Origin: Rhododendron vialii
Taxonomy: Eukaryota; Streptophyta; Magnoliopsida; Ericales; Ericaceae
Direction of reading: 5' to 3'
Length of the DNA stretch: 64,000 bases
Assembly: GCF_030253575.1 (NCBI RefSeq)
Contig: NC_080569.1
Location: 6,366,001-6,430,000 of the forward strand
The position numbers and the translations under genes were made by a program. Of the stretch, positions 35,563 through 48,568 are shown in pieces. A model generated the notes under the pieces. The model was given only the letters and a program-made list of their open reading frames with translations, was not told where the DNA came from and did not search any database. How positions within the stretch are numbered: the first letter of the stretch is position 1; each line of letters opens with the position of its first letter.

Positions 35563-37030
35563 TGATAGGCGCGTAAATGTTCACATTAGCGCCTCCTAAT
35601 TTATCTTTGTTACGTCTCATTTATGTTATTAATTAGAGTTTAATGCTTAATTTGTGTATTTTCAGTATTTGGAGGATTTAGTGCAAGAAGTGCGAAATTA
35701 AAATATTATATGGTGATTGAAGGTGGTCCGTTTGAAGGTCAATACAGAGTCAAGAATTTTGCTATGAACTTAAGTAGTCCATGGGCATGACTACATAGGA
35801 TAATAATGGCTTTTGGATCAATTGGGAATTAGGTCGGTCAGTGAAGTGTGGCCCCGACTTGGAATTAGAATTAAAAAAGGAGAGAAGGGTTGTTGGCTTA
35901 ATATATATATATATATATATATACACATGCCCACATATGAAAGGAGAAGATTTGGGGGCTGCCGAAATCAAAGAACAAGGCGGCGGAAAAGAATGAAGAA
36001 AGGGACTGCCGAGTGCCATTTTCTTTGGTTAGGATTTTATTTCGGCAGCAGCTTTAGCTTTTGGAAAAAATCGGCAGCAGCAGCTTTTGAAAAAAAAGGG
36101 CGGCTGTCAGCGGAAAAAAATATAAAAGGGAGGACAGAGAGCTGCGAAAAGAAAAGAACGGAGGGTTGTCAGAGAAAAACACAAGCAGCGATCGAGGGTT
36201 AAAGAAAGAACAGGGCTGCAATTTCTCCCACTGTATTTTCAGTACACACTCCGACCTTTATTTTACAGTATTGATTTCTTCGAAGCTTTGTTTTTCTCTT
36301 TTAAGTTTTGTTCAGATCTCCGCACACCGGTAACTCGTATTGATTTCTGTTCTTTATTAAAGTTATTCATTGGTATTTAATTAGTTGTTATTTTTTTGTT
36401 TATTTTTCATCTTGCGTAATAGAATCATGTTTCAATTTAGGGTTTCTTTTGTTTATCACATAATGAATAGTGAGTAGTGATATAGGTAGGGTCGCGGGGT
36501 GATTAGCACGCCGTGATCAGTTCGGGTACTGCTCTTTTTATCAAACAATGTAAAAATGATTTAAGATTGGAAAAATACTTCCCGCGGACGAATCTGGGCA
36601 TTGTCGGAGCCCTTGTGAACGGGGGAATGGGGGTCCAAAACCCATTCTCCGCTGCGCATGGGTATACGGCGACCCTAAGGTTTCGCATCTTGCGGGGTAT
36701 CTTTTCAATCCAAAATTGAACATTTTTAAGAATACCAAATTGAGCAGGTTGATCTGGACTGGTTACGAGTGCTATGAACCCTACGACTGTACCTCTTTTT
36801 AATTATTTGAAAAGAAAAGTTATTTTTCTTAAGTTTTAGTTAATCTCAAACAAAACAACAAGGGGTAGCTACCTAAGAGCTAATTTTAATTCTACAACTC
36901 GAATTTTTAGTCAGCACACATCACCGTCTCTGTGGATTCGACTCCGGACTTACCGGATATTATGCTGCGTCGATCTCCGCCCTACGCTTGGGGCAACCCA
37001 TTAATTTAGGACTAGGAAATCGATCAAGCA
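35563..37030 (+). repeat. Athila-1 5' LTR
   Basis: 1468 bp, TGATAGG...CAAGCA. A (TA)n run lies at about 35,900-35,922. A TATA-like tataaaagggagg at about 36,120-36,132 is a plausible retroelement promoter. Confidence 0.95.
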
Positions 37031-37034
37031 TTTT

Positions 37035-37052
37035 TGGCGCCGTTGCCGGGGA
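37035..37052 (+). other. Athila-1 primer-binding site, tRNA-Asp
   Basis: TGGCGCCGTTGCCGGGGA, four bases after the LTR, is complementary to the 3' end of plant tRNA-Asp and is the usual Athila primer site. It primes minus-strand cDNA. Confidence 0.9.
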
Positions 37053-37247
37053 CGGTAACGTGTGTTAAAGAATTCGGGTAGTTAGTTTTATTTTTTATTT
37101 TTATTTTTTATTTTTAATTTTGTTTGAGCCATCATAGGTAAAGGTGCGCAATCCTCCATTGTAGGAAAGCAATCACCACTAAAGCCTAAGTACTACCGAG
37201 ACAATACCAGGCGTCTCGTAGCCATTGAGAGAGAGCCGAAAGTAATC

Positions 37248-40200
37248 GTGGAGGGAGAGTCTTTTAGTGGTGATTCTTTTGATATCGGTGCTCTTTTTGT
37301 TGATTTAATAATTGAGCCACCAATAGCAGAGCCACCGATGTCGATGCGTGCACACATGCATCCTGAGAGGACCACTCCTCTCAGTCCAATAGTTTTACCA
37401 ACCGAGACGGTGGAAGCACGTAATGCTTTCACCATTAAACCTGGTACGCATAATGCCCTTCCCTTGTTTCATGGGAAGGAGAATGAGGATCCGTATGAGC
37501 ACGTCCGTCATTTCGAGGGCTTGGTGCGCACCCTGGCCACCACTACTCAATGGGAGAATGCTTGCCTTAAGCTTTTCCCAGCCTCGCTCAGGGACAATGC
37601 AGATAAGTGGTTGCGGATGCAGAAGCCACAATCTCTCACGACGTGGGCTGCTGTCCGAGATTTATTCTACAAGAAATATTTCTCGGAAAGTAAATCGAAG
37701 TACCTGACTCGCCAAGTCCAATCGTATAAGCAGAAAGAGGGCGAGTCGTTTTTAAGGTGCTGGGAGCGGTTCAAGGACTTGTTGTTGTCCTTACCACATC
37801 ATGGTTTCATGAAACACCAGTTGGTGTCATTTTTCTATTTGGGCTTGAATGTTGCTACGGTCCAACAAATGGAGTACCTCTGTAAAGAGGAGGATTTTTT
37901 AGATAAGTCCCCGGACGATGCGTGGGATTTTCTCGAAGAGTTGGCCGAGAAGCACCGAAGTTGGGAACCTTCCGACCTCGGTGATAGGGCCATGGCTGCA
38001 CAGGGACCCAGTGGGTCTGGCATTTTTCCTTCTAGTGTGCGAGAGCACAATGTCCAGTCTCAGCTGGACAAGATGGCTAAACAATTAGAGGACTTGAAGC
38101 TTAAGCAAGTCCATCAGGCGAATGAGGTGAGAGTCGAAGAAGTGTGTGCGTTATGTGAGTGTCCGGGGCATCTTGTCACTGCTTGCCCCGCATTTCCCAT
38201 TGTCAAAGATGCATACCATAGTAATCAGGCTGAGGTGAACGCGCTTAACCAGCGTTGGGATCCTTATTCAAATACCTACAATCCAGGGTGGGCCCAAAAC
38301 CCACTTTTGAGTTGGAGGGATCAAAAAACCCCGGTGCAACCCCAAGCACCACCTCAGCCACAAGTTCAGCAATTCCGGCCTCCTCAAGGCCAAATGACCC
38401 AATTTCGTTACCCACCTCAGCAGCAGCAGGGGTTCGGCCCTTCATCTTTTGGACCACCCCCTGGCATAAACCATCCCCCGCGGGATAAGCAGACTGATGA
38501 GATGATGAAGGCTCTCATGCAGTCTCAGTTAAGCTTCACTGAACAAACCAAACAGGCAATTGGTGACATTAGGACCCAATTGACCCAGTTGACGGCGGCA
38601 GTTGGACAAGTCCAACAGGAGAAGGGAAAGTTTCCTTCTCAACCTTTAGTCAATGTCGCTGGTACCCATTATGTGGGCGATTCTTCTGGCCCAAGTAATC
38701 CTAATCTCAGTCTGGAAGATGCTAAGGCGATCACCACTCTCAGAAGTGGGAAGGTGATTGACAAAGATTTGCCCCTAAACCAGAAATCGGTGCCACCTCC
38801 GGTGCCGGTAGCTATTCCAGCGATCATTCCAGATTTGGGAAGTGTTCCTGAGGTAGAAAAAGAGGCGGAGTCTCCTAAAGTGGTGGTGCCTGCTCATGCA
38901 GCCCCCACGACTCCAATGCCACCCGTTGCTCCATATCCAAATCGCTTGGTGGCGAAACCTAAGGTCAATGTGAACTTTCAAATGCTTGAATTATTCAAGA
39001 AAGTTCAGTTTCCAATCTCTTTGATGGAAGCCATTGACGCAATTCCTCAGTTTGCTAAGGTTTTGAAGGATCTATGCACGTCAAAGCGGAGAACTAAGGG
39101 TCAGGACAAAGTGCTTCTGACGGAGCAAGTGAGCTCCATTCTCCAAACTGAGATCCCCACCAAGTGTAAAGACCCTGGTTGTCCCACCATCCCTATAGCG
39201 ATCGTAGGCCAAAAGTTTGATAAGGCTTTGCTGGATTTAGGAGCGAGTGTCAACCTGCTCCCCTATTCAGTATACTTGAAACTTGGTTTAAGCGATTTGA
39301 AAGCCACACCGGTCACGCTGCAGTTGGCTGACCGGAGTGTGAGAATTCCAAAGGGGGTGGTGGAGGATGTTCTAATTCAAGTGGGCGAGTTTCTTTTTCC
39401 AGTCGACTTCATTGTCCTGGATACATGCCCAATACCAGAGGTCTTTGAAAAGACTCCTATCATCCTAGGCCGTCCATTTTTAGCCACCTCCAGTGCTGTC
39501 ATGAATTGCAAAACTGGACAAGTCCAATTGTCGTTTGGGGACTTGAAAATGGAGGTAAATGTTTTCAACGTGGATAGCCGGGTTGAGGATGATGAGGAGA
39601 TATATGAGGTGAGTTTGATCGACACGCTGGTACAAGAGCATGTCGATAGTGTGTTATACAAGGATCCTCTGGAGATAACCTTAACCGCCGAGGAGGCGTC
39701 ATTTTTAGATTCTCCAGAGGTAGGAAGTTTAATGGAGATGCTTGCAGTGGAGGATGTGTGTGGCGCCGCTTGGAACCCAGTTCTTGAGCCACTGGGCGCC
39801 CCACTTCCTACAGCTTTCCCATCGTCTGTCCAGCCACCTAAACCAGAGCTAAAGCCTCTGCCGGACACACTTAAGTATGCCTTCCTTAAAGGCGATGATA
39901 CTTTTCCGGTTGTGATCTCTTCATCCCTTGAGGTAGATCAAGAGGCTAAGTTGCTTACCATGTTGAGAAAGCACGTGGGTGCGATAGGCTGGACAATAGC
40001 AGATTTGCAGGGTATTAGTCCAACGGTGTGTACACACCGCATTTTTCTAGATGAGGATGTGAAGCCTACTAGACAACCTCAGCGTCGTCTGAACCCCAAT
40101 ATGAAGGAGGTGGTTCGGGCTGAGGTGCTGAAGCTTTTAGATGCGGGTATTATTTACCCGATAGCCCATAGTGAGTGGGTGAGCCCAGTGCAGGTGGTGC

Positions 40201-42755
40201 CTAAGAAAGCAGGAGTGACCGTCGTGAGAAACGGCGAGGGCGAACTAGTGCCGACCCGTGTTCAAACCGGGTGGCGAGTTTGTATCGATTACCGGAAGCT
40301 CAATGCGAGCACCCGGAAAGACCATTTCCCTCTCCCATTCATTGATCAAATTTTGGAAAGGGTGGCTGGCCGGGCATTCTATTGCTTCCTGGATGGGTAC
40401 TCTGGCTACAATCAAATTGAGGTAGCCATGGAGGATCAGGAGAAGACCACTTTCACGTGTCCTTATGGCACGTTTGCCTACCGTCGCATGCCCTTTGGCT
40501 TGTGCAATGCTCCCGGAACCTTTTCAAGGTGCATGATGGGAATTTTTAGCGACATGGTAGAGAAGATCGTGGAGGTGTTTATGGATGACTTTTCAGTTTT
40601 CGGGGATTCGTTTGACGAATGCCTCGAGAACTTAGGAAAGGTCTTGCAACGGTGCGAGGAAAAGCAACTTGTGCTTAATTGGGAGAAGTGCCACTTCATG
40701 GTGACCCAAGGGATTGTGTTGGGACACATTGTTTCATCCAAGGGTATTGAGGTGGATAAGGCGAAGATTGATTTGATTGCAAATCTTCCCACTCCAAAGT
40801 CTGTAAAAGACATTCGGTCTTTCCTCGGTCACGCCGGTTTCTATAGGCGTTTCATTAAGGGATTCAGTGCTATCTCCTGGCCGTTGTGCCATTTACTGTC
40901 AAAAGACACGCCCTTTGTATGGTCCGAGGCGTGTAAGGAGGCTTTTCAGACATTGAAGCGGAGTCTCACTACTCCGCCGATTGTTCAGCCTCCAGATTGG
41001 AGTTTGCCATTTGAGTTGATGTGTGACGCCTCCGACTATGCAGTCGGAGCGGTTTTAGGGCAGAGGCGAGGGAAAGATCCCTGCGTCGTTTATTATGCAA
41101 GCAAGACGTTGAATGAGGCACAGATGAACTACACCACTACCGAGAAGGAATTGCTCGCGGTGGTGTTTGCCTTAGACAAGTTTCGGTCCTACTTGGTGGG
41201 TTCGCAAATTGTGGTGTATACCGATCATGCGGCCTTGAAGTATCTGATGACCAAGCAGGATGCGAAGGCTCGCCTTATCCGGTGGATTCTTTTGCTGCAA
41301 GAATTCCACCTTGTGATTAAGGATAAGAAAGGGGTTGAGAATGTAGTAGCCGACCACCTGTCTCGTCTGGAGTTTGAGGACCCCACCTCTCATCTCCCCA
41401 TTGTGGATTCTTTCCCTGACGAGCAGTTGTTCGCTGCTAATGTGTGCCCATGGTTTGCAGATATCGCCAATTATTTGGTGACTGGGCAAATTCCACCCCA
41501 TTGGTCCACAGCTGAGAAGCAGCGATTTTTGAGAGAGGTCCGACAATATATTTATGATGATCCATATGTGTTCAAGTATTGCGCGGACCAGATAGTGCGC
41601 CGGTGTGTCCCCGAAACTGATCAAAGGGGAATTTTAGAGTTTTGTCACACCGAGGCGTGCGGAGGTCATTTCTCCGCAAAGAAGACCGCCGCCAAGGTCA
41701 GTGAGTGTGGTTTCTTTTGGCCAAGTCTTTTTAAGGATGCGTACGTCTTTTGTAAGTCGTGTGACCGGTGTCAGAAATTAGGCAAGGTTGGCCCGCGGAA
41801 TATGATGCCCCTACAAAACATTTTTGTGATAGAGGTCTTCGATTGTTGGGGTATTGATTTCATGGGCCCATTTCCGGTGTCATACGGTTATGAGTACATC
41901 CTCTAGGCGGTGGATTATGTTTCCAAGTGGGTTGAGGCAATTCCCACTAAGACCAGCGATTCTAAGGTCGTGCTAGAGTTCTTGCGAACTAACATTTTGT
42001 CAAGGTTTGGCATGCCACGTGCCATTATCTCTGATCAGGATACGCACTTTTGCAATAGGTCTTTTGAGGCGTTAATGAACAAGTATGGCATCTCTCACAA
42101 GGTGTCTACTGCCTATCACCCTCAAACCAACGGTCAGGCTGAGCTAGCAAATCGCGAGATTAAGGGGATTCTAGAGAAGACCGTGAACCCGAATAGGAAG
42201 GATTGGTCACTTCGGTTGACTGATGCCTTGTGGGCCTACCGCACTGCTTACAAGACCGTGTTAGGTGCTTCACCCTACCGGCTTGTTTATGGTAAGGCCT
42301 GCCACTTGCCCGTTGAGATGGAGCATAAGGCCTATTGGGCCATTAAGACGCTAAACGCGCGTTTACCTGAGGCGGGTGCCCATAGGAAGCTCCAGTTGTG
42401 TGAGCTTGAGGAAATTAGGAATGATGCGTATGAGAGTGCGAGTATTTATAAGGCTAAGGTTAAGGCGTATCATGATAGAAATATTCAGCCCAAAACCTTT
42501 AGTGTTGGTCAGAAAGTGTTACTGTATAACTCTCGCCTTCATTTATTTCCTGGTAAGTTGAGGTCCCGGTGGGACGGTCCCTACGTTGTGCATAAGGTTT
42601 ATCCGAATGGGTCGGTAGATGTTTGTGACCCTAAGAATGATAATATTTCCAAGGTTAACGGGCAACGTCTAAAATCATTTTTGGAATATGTGGAAATATG
42701 TGAACCTGATGAGGTTTTGGTCGATCCTGTTTATTCGGATGACCCTGTTGTGTAG
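37248..42755 (+). pseudogene. gag-pol: Athila-1 gag-pol, one in-frame stop in integrase
   Basis: One long frame. Gag has HMHPERTTPLSPIV and FHGKENEDPYEHV, and a zinc knuckle C-x2-C-x4-H-x4-C (CALCECPGHLVTACP) near 38,150. A Gln/Pro-rich linker follows, then protease with LLDLGASVNLLPYSVY (about 39,230) and RT with CIDYRKLNASTRKDHFPLPF, MPFGLCNAPGTF and FMDDFSVFG (about 40,590). RNase H has MCDASDYAVGAVLG and YTDHAALKYLM. Integrase has an HHCC zinc finger (about 41,650-41,780), then WGIDFMGPF, a TAG at 41,904-41,906, and continues in the same frame with SDQDTHF and [12 protein letters not shown] to 42,755. All catalytic residues are present; only the stop breaks the frame. The start is uncertain: no ATG lies in frame upstream of 37,338, though the frame is open back toward the primer site. 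Confidence 0.93.
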
Positions 42756-44974
42756 CCGTTGGGCTACGTTCCGACGGGTAGCTTTCGCGTACCACTGTCT
42801 TCACTAAGAAGTGGACCCGGCCCCTAGCAATAGTGGTACCCATCATTGACTTGGGTTTTGGGAATAAGCTTTGTACACTCGTTCTTTTATTTCTTGTTAA
42901 AAAAAAAAAAAAAAGTAGAAATTGGAAAAGGGGAAAAAATTAGAATAATGGTCTGGTATAGCCACCTGGTCGAAGCTATGTATGTAGTACTTAGGAGGTT
43001 GGGTCTGACGGCAGACGCGTAGTTAGCAGCGAGAATTCTGTCCAAACCATCTGACTTTAATGTCCAAACTCTGTGGAGATTGCTTCACCAACGGAGTGGT
43101 GGGTAAGGCATGTGGCAGCCCCAGATGCCACATGGTTTAATTTTTTTGTCTTTCATTTTATTCCTTGCCTTGTTTATTTCTTTTAGTTATTTTTCTTGCT
43201 GTTTTGGAGGCTAACTTTTTGCAGGTTGTTCGATCCAAGTTGGGGGGTCTCCCTTTCTCTATAATTTTCTCTGCTTAGCCTCTCCTTTTCGAGGTGATAT
43301 CTCTCCTCTCTTTTACGTTTCTGTCCTATCGTTATTTTTCATACCTTCAATGCGGACATTGAATAGTTCAGGTTGGGGGGAGGAATCATTTTGTTCTTTA
43401 TTTTGTCAAAAAAAAAAAAAAAAAAAAATTTTTGTTGGATCCTGTTTGCTTGAATCTTGGAGATTGCGATATCTACTTGTTGGTTGCTAGTGTTGAGAAT
43501 TGTTGGGCAGTACTTGAATATGAAATTGCATGGTAGTTTTTTTTGCTAACTTGGCGATAGAAATTTATTCTGGCATACATTCTTAGCATCTTTACACTGC
43601 ACATTTCTTGGACCTTGATTGTTTGTGAGTTGTGACTTGAGTGCTTTCAATGGCTAGATTAGTGGAGACTTATGCCCATGTGAGCTTTAGTGCCTTATTT
43701 TTTTTTGGAGCGATGTCACATAAACTCTTCGTTTGTCATAAAAAATAAAGAAAGAGAAAGAAGCTTAATCGTTGTCGATCTCATTATCTTTGTCGTCAAG
43801 TATTGGGACTTAATGCATGCCTATTATGTCTTCTTTTGGGAATGGAAAGTTATATGGTTGTATTGCCCCTAGGAGATGATAGTAGGCCATTTTTGTGCTT
43901 TGAGCCGGTTCGTTTCTTTTCTTAAACACTTTATCCATTGCAAGCCACATTGTGCCTTTTGCATGAGCCTTTTTCTTGTTAACCTTCACCAACCAAATTG
44001 TGTCTTGAGAATGGCAAGCTAATCATGTGAAAGTTAATTTTTGAAGAGAATATGATAAGTGTTTCAAAAATGTTGTACTCGAGTTGCGGTATTCTTCCCC
44101 ATGCAAAAAAAAAAAAAAAAAAAGAAAAAAAGAAAAAAAAAGATAAGGGAAGACACCAATATACTTGTTGCAAGGAAGATACAAGTTGTTTCATTGGGGA
44201 ATTGTGTGAATGGTAAAAAATTTGAGAGATATGGTGGAGTTGAAAGAATGATAAGAGGGTGCATATTGGTACACTTGCCCTATGTTATTTTAACCTATTC
44301 TCGGACACTTGCTTATGATTTATCCTAACCTTTGAAGCACTTGTCCTTACCCAACGATATAACCGAAAAAGTCCTATTTGATCTTAGGGGTAATGTGTTG
44401 TGGATCGATGGATAGATAGTCTTTAATGCTTGACATTCCTTTCATGAGATCATGTGTCTACCTTAAAAAGCTTTCTTTTCGTGTCTAAGTGTGCGGGGTA
44501 TTTTGGTTTCATATTGCATAACTTCTGCCCGCACACATTGAAAGTTTCATTAAATGCACCATGTTTCGAGCGTTTTCTTTTGTTGAGTGCATAACACGGT
44601 GAGAATTGAAGTCGAGACTCGGTCCGGAGAGAGTACTTAGTTGTGATTCACTTGTGGTTAAGGTCCTTACTCACACACGCTAAGTTTGGATGCCATGATT
44701 TATTTCTATGTTTTGATAGCCTTCAGAACTAGTTTTGCATGTGCTATATTCTTGGCATTGGCATATCAATGAGTCGCATTGCAGGTTTTTGAGTTACAAG
44801 TAAAGGGATCCGCGGTGTTTTGTGGATGATCACTGCTGAAAATCCTCACGAGACTTCACTCGTCCTATCGGGGCCACCCGGGGGTTTAAAAGATCTATCT
44901 CTTAATCAGTTGTTTTATAAATTTTTTTTATTATTTTCTTTGCTCGAGGCTAGCAAAGTGTAAGTTGGGGGGTG
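42756..44974 (+). other. Athila-1 3' untranslated region and polypurine tract
   Basis: 2.2 kb without an env-like or other recognisable frame. It contains several poly(A)/poly(T) runs (42,900; 43,408; 44,106) and phrases like ttggggggagg. The polypurine tract aagttgggggg lies at 44,962-44,972, just before the 3' LTR. Confidence 0.8.
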
Positions 44975-46438
44975 TGATAGGCGCGTAAATGTTCACATTA
45001 GCGCCTCCTAATTTATCTTTGTTACGTCTCATTTATGTTATTAATTAGAGTTTAATGCTTAATTTGTGTATTTTCAGTATTTGGAGGATTTAGTGCAAGA
45101 AGTGCGAAATTAAAATATTATATGGTGATTGAAGGTGGTCCGTTTGAAGGTCAATACAGAGTCAAGAATTTTGCTATGAACTTAAGTAGTCCATGGGCAT
45201 GACTACATAGGATAATAATGGCTTTTGGATCAATTGGGAATTAGGTCGGTCAGTGAAGTGTGGCCCCGACTTGGAATTAGAATTAAAAAAGGAGAGAAGG
45301 GTTGTTGGCTTAATATATATATATATATATACACATGCCCACATATGAAAGGAGAAGATTTGGGGGCTGCCGAAATCAAAGAACAAGGCGGCGGAAAAGA
45401 ATGAAGAAAGGGACTGCCGAGTGCCATTTTCTTTGGTTAGGATTTTATTTCGGCAGCAGCTTTAGCTTTTGGAAAAAATCGGCAGCAGCAGCTTTTGAAA
45501 AAAAAGGGCGGCTGTCAGCGGAAAAAAATATAAAAGGGAGGACAGAGAGCTGCGAAAAGAAAAGAACGGAGGGTTGTCAGAGAAAAACACAAGCAGCGAT
45601 CGAGGGTTAAAGAAAGAACAGGGCTGCAATTTCTCCCACTGTATTTTCAGTACACACTCCGACCTTTATTTTACAGTATTGATTTCTTCGAAGCTTTGTT
45701 TTTCTCTTTTAAGTTTTGTTCAGATCTCCGCACACCGGTAACTCGTATTGATTTCTGTTCTTTATTAAAGTTATTCATTGGTATTTAATTAGTTGTTATT
45801 TTTTTGTTTATTTTTCATCTTGCGTAATAGAATCATGTTTCAATTTAGGGTTTCTTTTGTTTATCACATAATGATTAGTGAGTAGTGATATAGGTAGGGT
45901 CGCGGGGTGATTAGCACGCCGTGATCAGTTCGGGTACTGCTCTTTTTATCAAACAATGTAAAAATGATTTAAGATTGGAAAAATACTTCCCGCGGACGAA
46001 TCTGGGCATTGTCGGAGCCCTTGTGAACGGGGGAATGGGGGTCCAAAACCCATTCTCCGCTGCGCATGGGTATACGGCGACCCTAAGGTTTCGCATCTTG
46101 CGGGGTATCTTTTCAATCCAAAATTGAACATTTTTAAGAATACCAAATTGAGCAGGTTGATCTGGACTGGTTACGAGTGCTATGAACCCTACGACTGTAC
46201 CTCTTTTTAATTATTTGAAAAGAAAAGTTATTTTTCTTAAGTTTTAGTTAATCTCAAACAAAACAACAAGGGGTAGCTACCTAAGAGCTAATTTTAATTC
46301 TACAACTCGAATTTTTAGTCAGCACACATCACCGTCTCTGTGGATTCGACTCCGGACTTACCGGATATTATGCTGCGTCGATCTCCGCCCTACGCTTGGG
46401 GCAACCCATTAATTTAGGACTAGGAAATCGATCAAGCA
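44975..46438 (+). repeat. Athila-1 3' LTR
   Basis: 1464 bp, same as the 5' LTR apart from a shorter (TA)n run and one substitution. It is followed by target repeat GGCTG at 46,439-46,443. Confidence 0.95.
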
Positions 46439-46443
46439 GGCTG

Positions 46444-47597
46444 CGAAAGAATTGTGAGTATGGGTTGACGCTGAGCACATCAATTAATTCTGATATCATA
46501 TCGGACTTCAATTTGTCTTTGTCAGCTTTTCTGTTTTCAACTTCTTTCTCTGTGTCATAAAAATAGAGCTGCAGATACGATGGCATCTGACCGGATGGAT
46601 AGAGGCTATCAATAAGATGATAGATTTGACCTTGTGCACGAAAAGTATAAATTCCGTTAGTCCGCTTTGCATAGACTGGATCAAGGTGCACACCCATTGA
46701 GGTAAACGCGAAGATATCATTATAAGGCTTGATATATTGAAGAAAGTGTGCGGAGTGTGGACCAAAGCCTGAGTATAGTCTCTGCAATTGCGGAGGAATC
46801 TGTGTTGGACAAAGGGAAGTCTCACCACCTGAGCAACAGAACTTCGGTGTTTCATATGGAAATTTCTTTGCAGTGCAACGAGGACAATTTGGTACTGATG
46901 GGAGCAAAAATGGCTCATCTGGTATGGGATGAGGCCGGATAGCAGGTATTGGCATTAGAGTACCAACCGCCACACCTATATTTAAAACTTCGAATCAGAA
47001 ATCGCATGCCGCAAAGAACTGTAGGTTACATAATGGAGGGCTGAATAAATACCTACGGATATGTCGAACAGCATAGCTGCATGAAAGTGTGCGCGTTAGG
47101 ATTTTGACGTTACAAAACAACACACCGCAAAATTTAAAACGGAATGGATCTGGGATAGCTGTCGTACCAGGTGCATCTTGGGCTGAAGTTGATGGTAATT
47201 CTGAACAACCTACGAACGACGGAGAATAATGTTGAGGATTGACTTGGAAAATTTGGCAAATATGCAAGGAAGATACAGCGGGATTTATCAAACGAAAAGT
47301 CCATATAAATTTACAGAAGGGAAGCAACCAAAGGATACCTGTGTCTTGTGTAATCAAATCGGTGCGAGGAGACGAAACACATCGGTCATTGTTGTCGTGT
47401 TCTGACAAATGATCGAAGAAGGAACTGGAGTTGATATTTTCTTCTATACTGATTTGATCTTCTATCCCAACTGGAAAGAGATTATCTGGCCAGTTTTTTT
47501 TTCTACGGTATGAAACCCTTTTCCAAGCATTCAGCCGATCTTTTTCGTGCTGTGATCGCTCGGAATAACGTGCTCTCTTGCGTTTGTCGGGGAACAT
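46444..47597 (-). pseudogene. Helitron Rep/helicase, N-terminal part, cut off by Athila-1
   Basis: It starts with a basic segment (MFPDKRKRARYSERSQHEKD, 47,597) and has an intron donor near 47,341. It resumes in the frame 46,973-46,444 with PNCPRCTAKKFPYE and FCCSGGE (a cysteine-rich region), then FTSMGVHLDPVY, GIYTFRAQGQIYHLI, YPSGQMPSYLQLYFYD and NPYSQFFRSL, the region directly upstream of the Rep core in plant Helitrons. Its last codons meet the Athila-1 target duplication GGCTG (46,439-46,443); the other copy is at 35,558-35,562, where the protein continues. Intron-exon limits in the middle (about 47,340-46,980) are uncertain. Confidence 0.88.
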
Positions 47598-48022
47598 TCT
47601 TGGGCTTGCTATAAATTGGTTTCAACTTTGTTGAGATTATATCTGTCCGGTGTGACATAGTATGCTTTTTTTTATTGGGTTGTAGAAGATATTATACGTC
47701 ATATTCACACAACAACGAGGACACCGTAGGTAACCATATGCAGAAAACAATGAGCACATCACAGGTAATAGTAAATGATCAGCACAAGGAAAACAAAAAA
47801 CATGTGCCTATTACGTAAAACCCAAAAGATGACAAACAGACAGGACAAAGCAAAGGGTTGGTTATTACTTAAGAGCTAAAAAGGAAGTTAGTAAACAGTT
47901 CAAACACACAGGATAACAGGTTATGGAAGAATACATACACCAGTTTTGCTTTTCTTTGATGCCAAGGGAGCAAAAGGCGAAACCTGGTGGACGGAAACCT
48001 GATGAAGAACTGTCCCAAACCC
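47598..48022. other. Helitron DNA upstream of Rep/helicase
   Basis: No coding sequence. It is a candidate promoter region for the minus-strand Rep/helicase gene; no clear core motif was chosen. Confidence 0.4.
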
Positions 48023-48520
48023 GGGAGTCGTAGTTTTTTATGTGGAGGGGGCTGGAGGAAGAACTTCGGCTGGAAAAGAGAGAGGACAATGGGGAATGGA
48101 CGTGGAGGCTCACCACAATCAAGGCATATGCATAGTGCATTATGATAGTAATGGAGAGCATATTTTGTTATTTGTTTTTAGCGTTTTTATATTCATTAAT
48201 GTTTTGTTTGTCTCGATGAAGAAGTGATATTTACAAAAGTCGACGTACGCAAGTGTTTAGAGATGGAGATGCGCGAACGCGCAAGAGGACCCTGGGGACA
48301 TGTACGAGATATGTTACGTTGCGTTTGTGTCTAATTTTTAAAAAATTTTGGATTCTTCAATCAATGCCAATGTCTGCGTTTGTGTCGGTGTCTATGCACA
48401 GACGTAGCTAATTTTTGCTGCGGATATATTTAACGTAATTTCGTGTCTGTTTTTTCATTAAGCAATGTGAAGATGGGTTTTTTTTTTTTGTGGTCACTTA
48501 ATATTTTTGTCGTTGAATAA
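48023..48520. repeat. 0.5-kb direct repeat in the Helitron, unit 1
   Basis: It starts gggagtcgtagttttttatg. It shares long stretches with unit 2, including gtgtttagagatggagatgc and the ending cacttaatatttttgtcg. Divergence is moderate, so the duplication is older than the Athila insertions. Confidence 0.75.
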
Positions 48521-48568
48521 AGGTGAAAGTCCGTGCATCTAAGCTCGAGGAATAACTCTCTGAAATCT

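Larger units (their letters stand above)
35563..46438 (+). mobile_element. Athila-1, complete young LTR retrotransposon (Ty3/gypsy, Athila clade)
   Basis: The two LTRs are almost identical: 35,563-37,030 and 44,975-46,438. I see a (TA)n length difference of 4 bp and one substitution (atgaatagtg against atgattagtg). They begin TGATAGG and end AAGCA, with target duplication GGCTG. A primer-binding site, gag, protease, RT, RNase H and integrase lie between. There is no env-like frame. The RT box FMDDFSVFG and the protease DLGAS fit the Athila group. It inserted into the Helitron Rep/helicase gene. Confidence 0.96.

Noticed and set aside
35890..35925. (TA)n run as a biological signal
   Set aside because: Simple microsatellite inside the LTR; its length differs between the two LTRs by slippage.
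37035..37052. tRNA-Asp-like sequence
   Set aside because: It is only an 18-nt match to the tRNA 3' end, in the position of a retrotransposon primer site; no tRNA gene is present. The same applies to 52,681-52,698.
42756..44974. env-like gene in Athila-1
   Set aside because: Some Athila elements have one, but no frame longer than about 90 residues with a membrane or known domain is present here.
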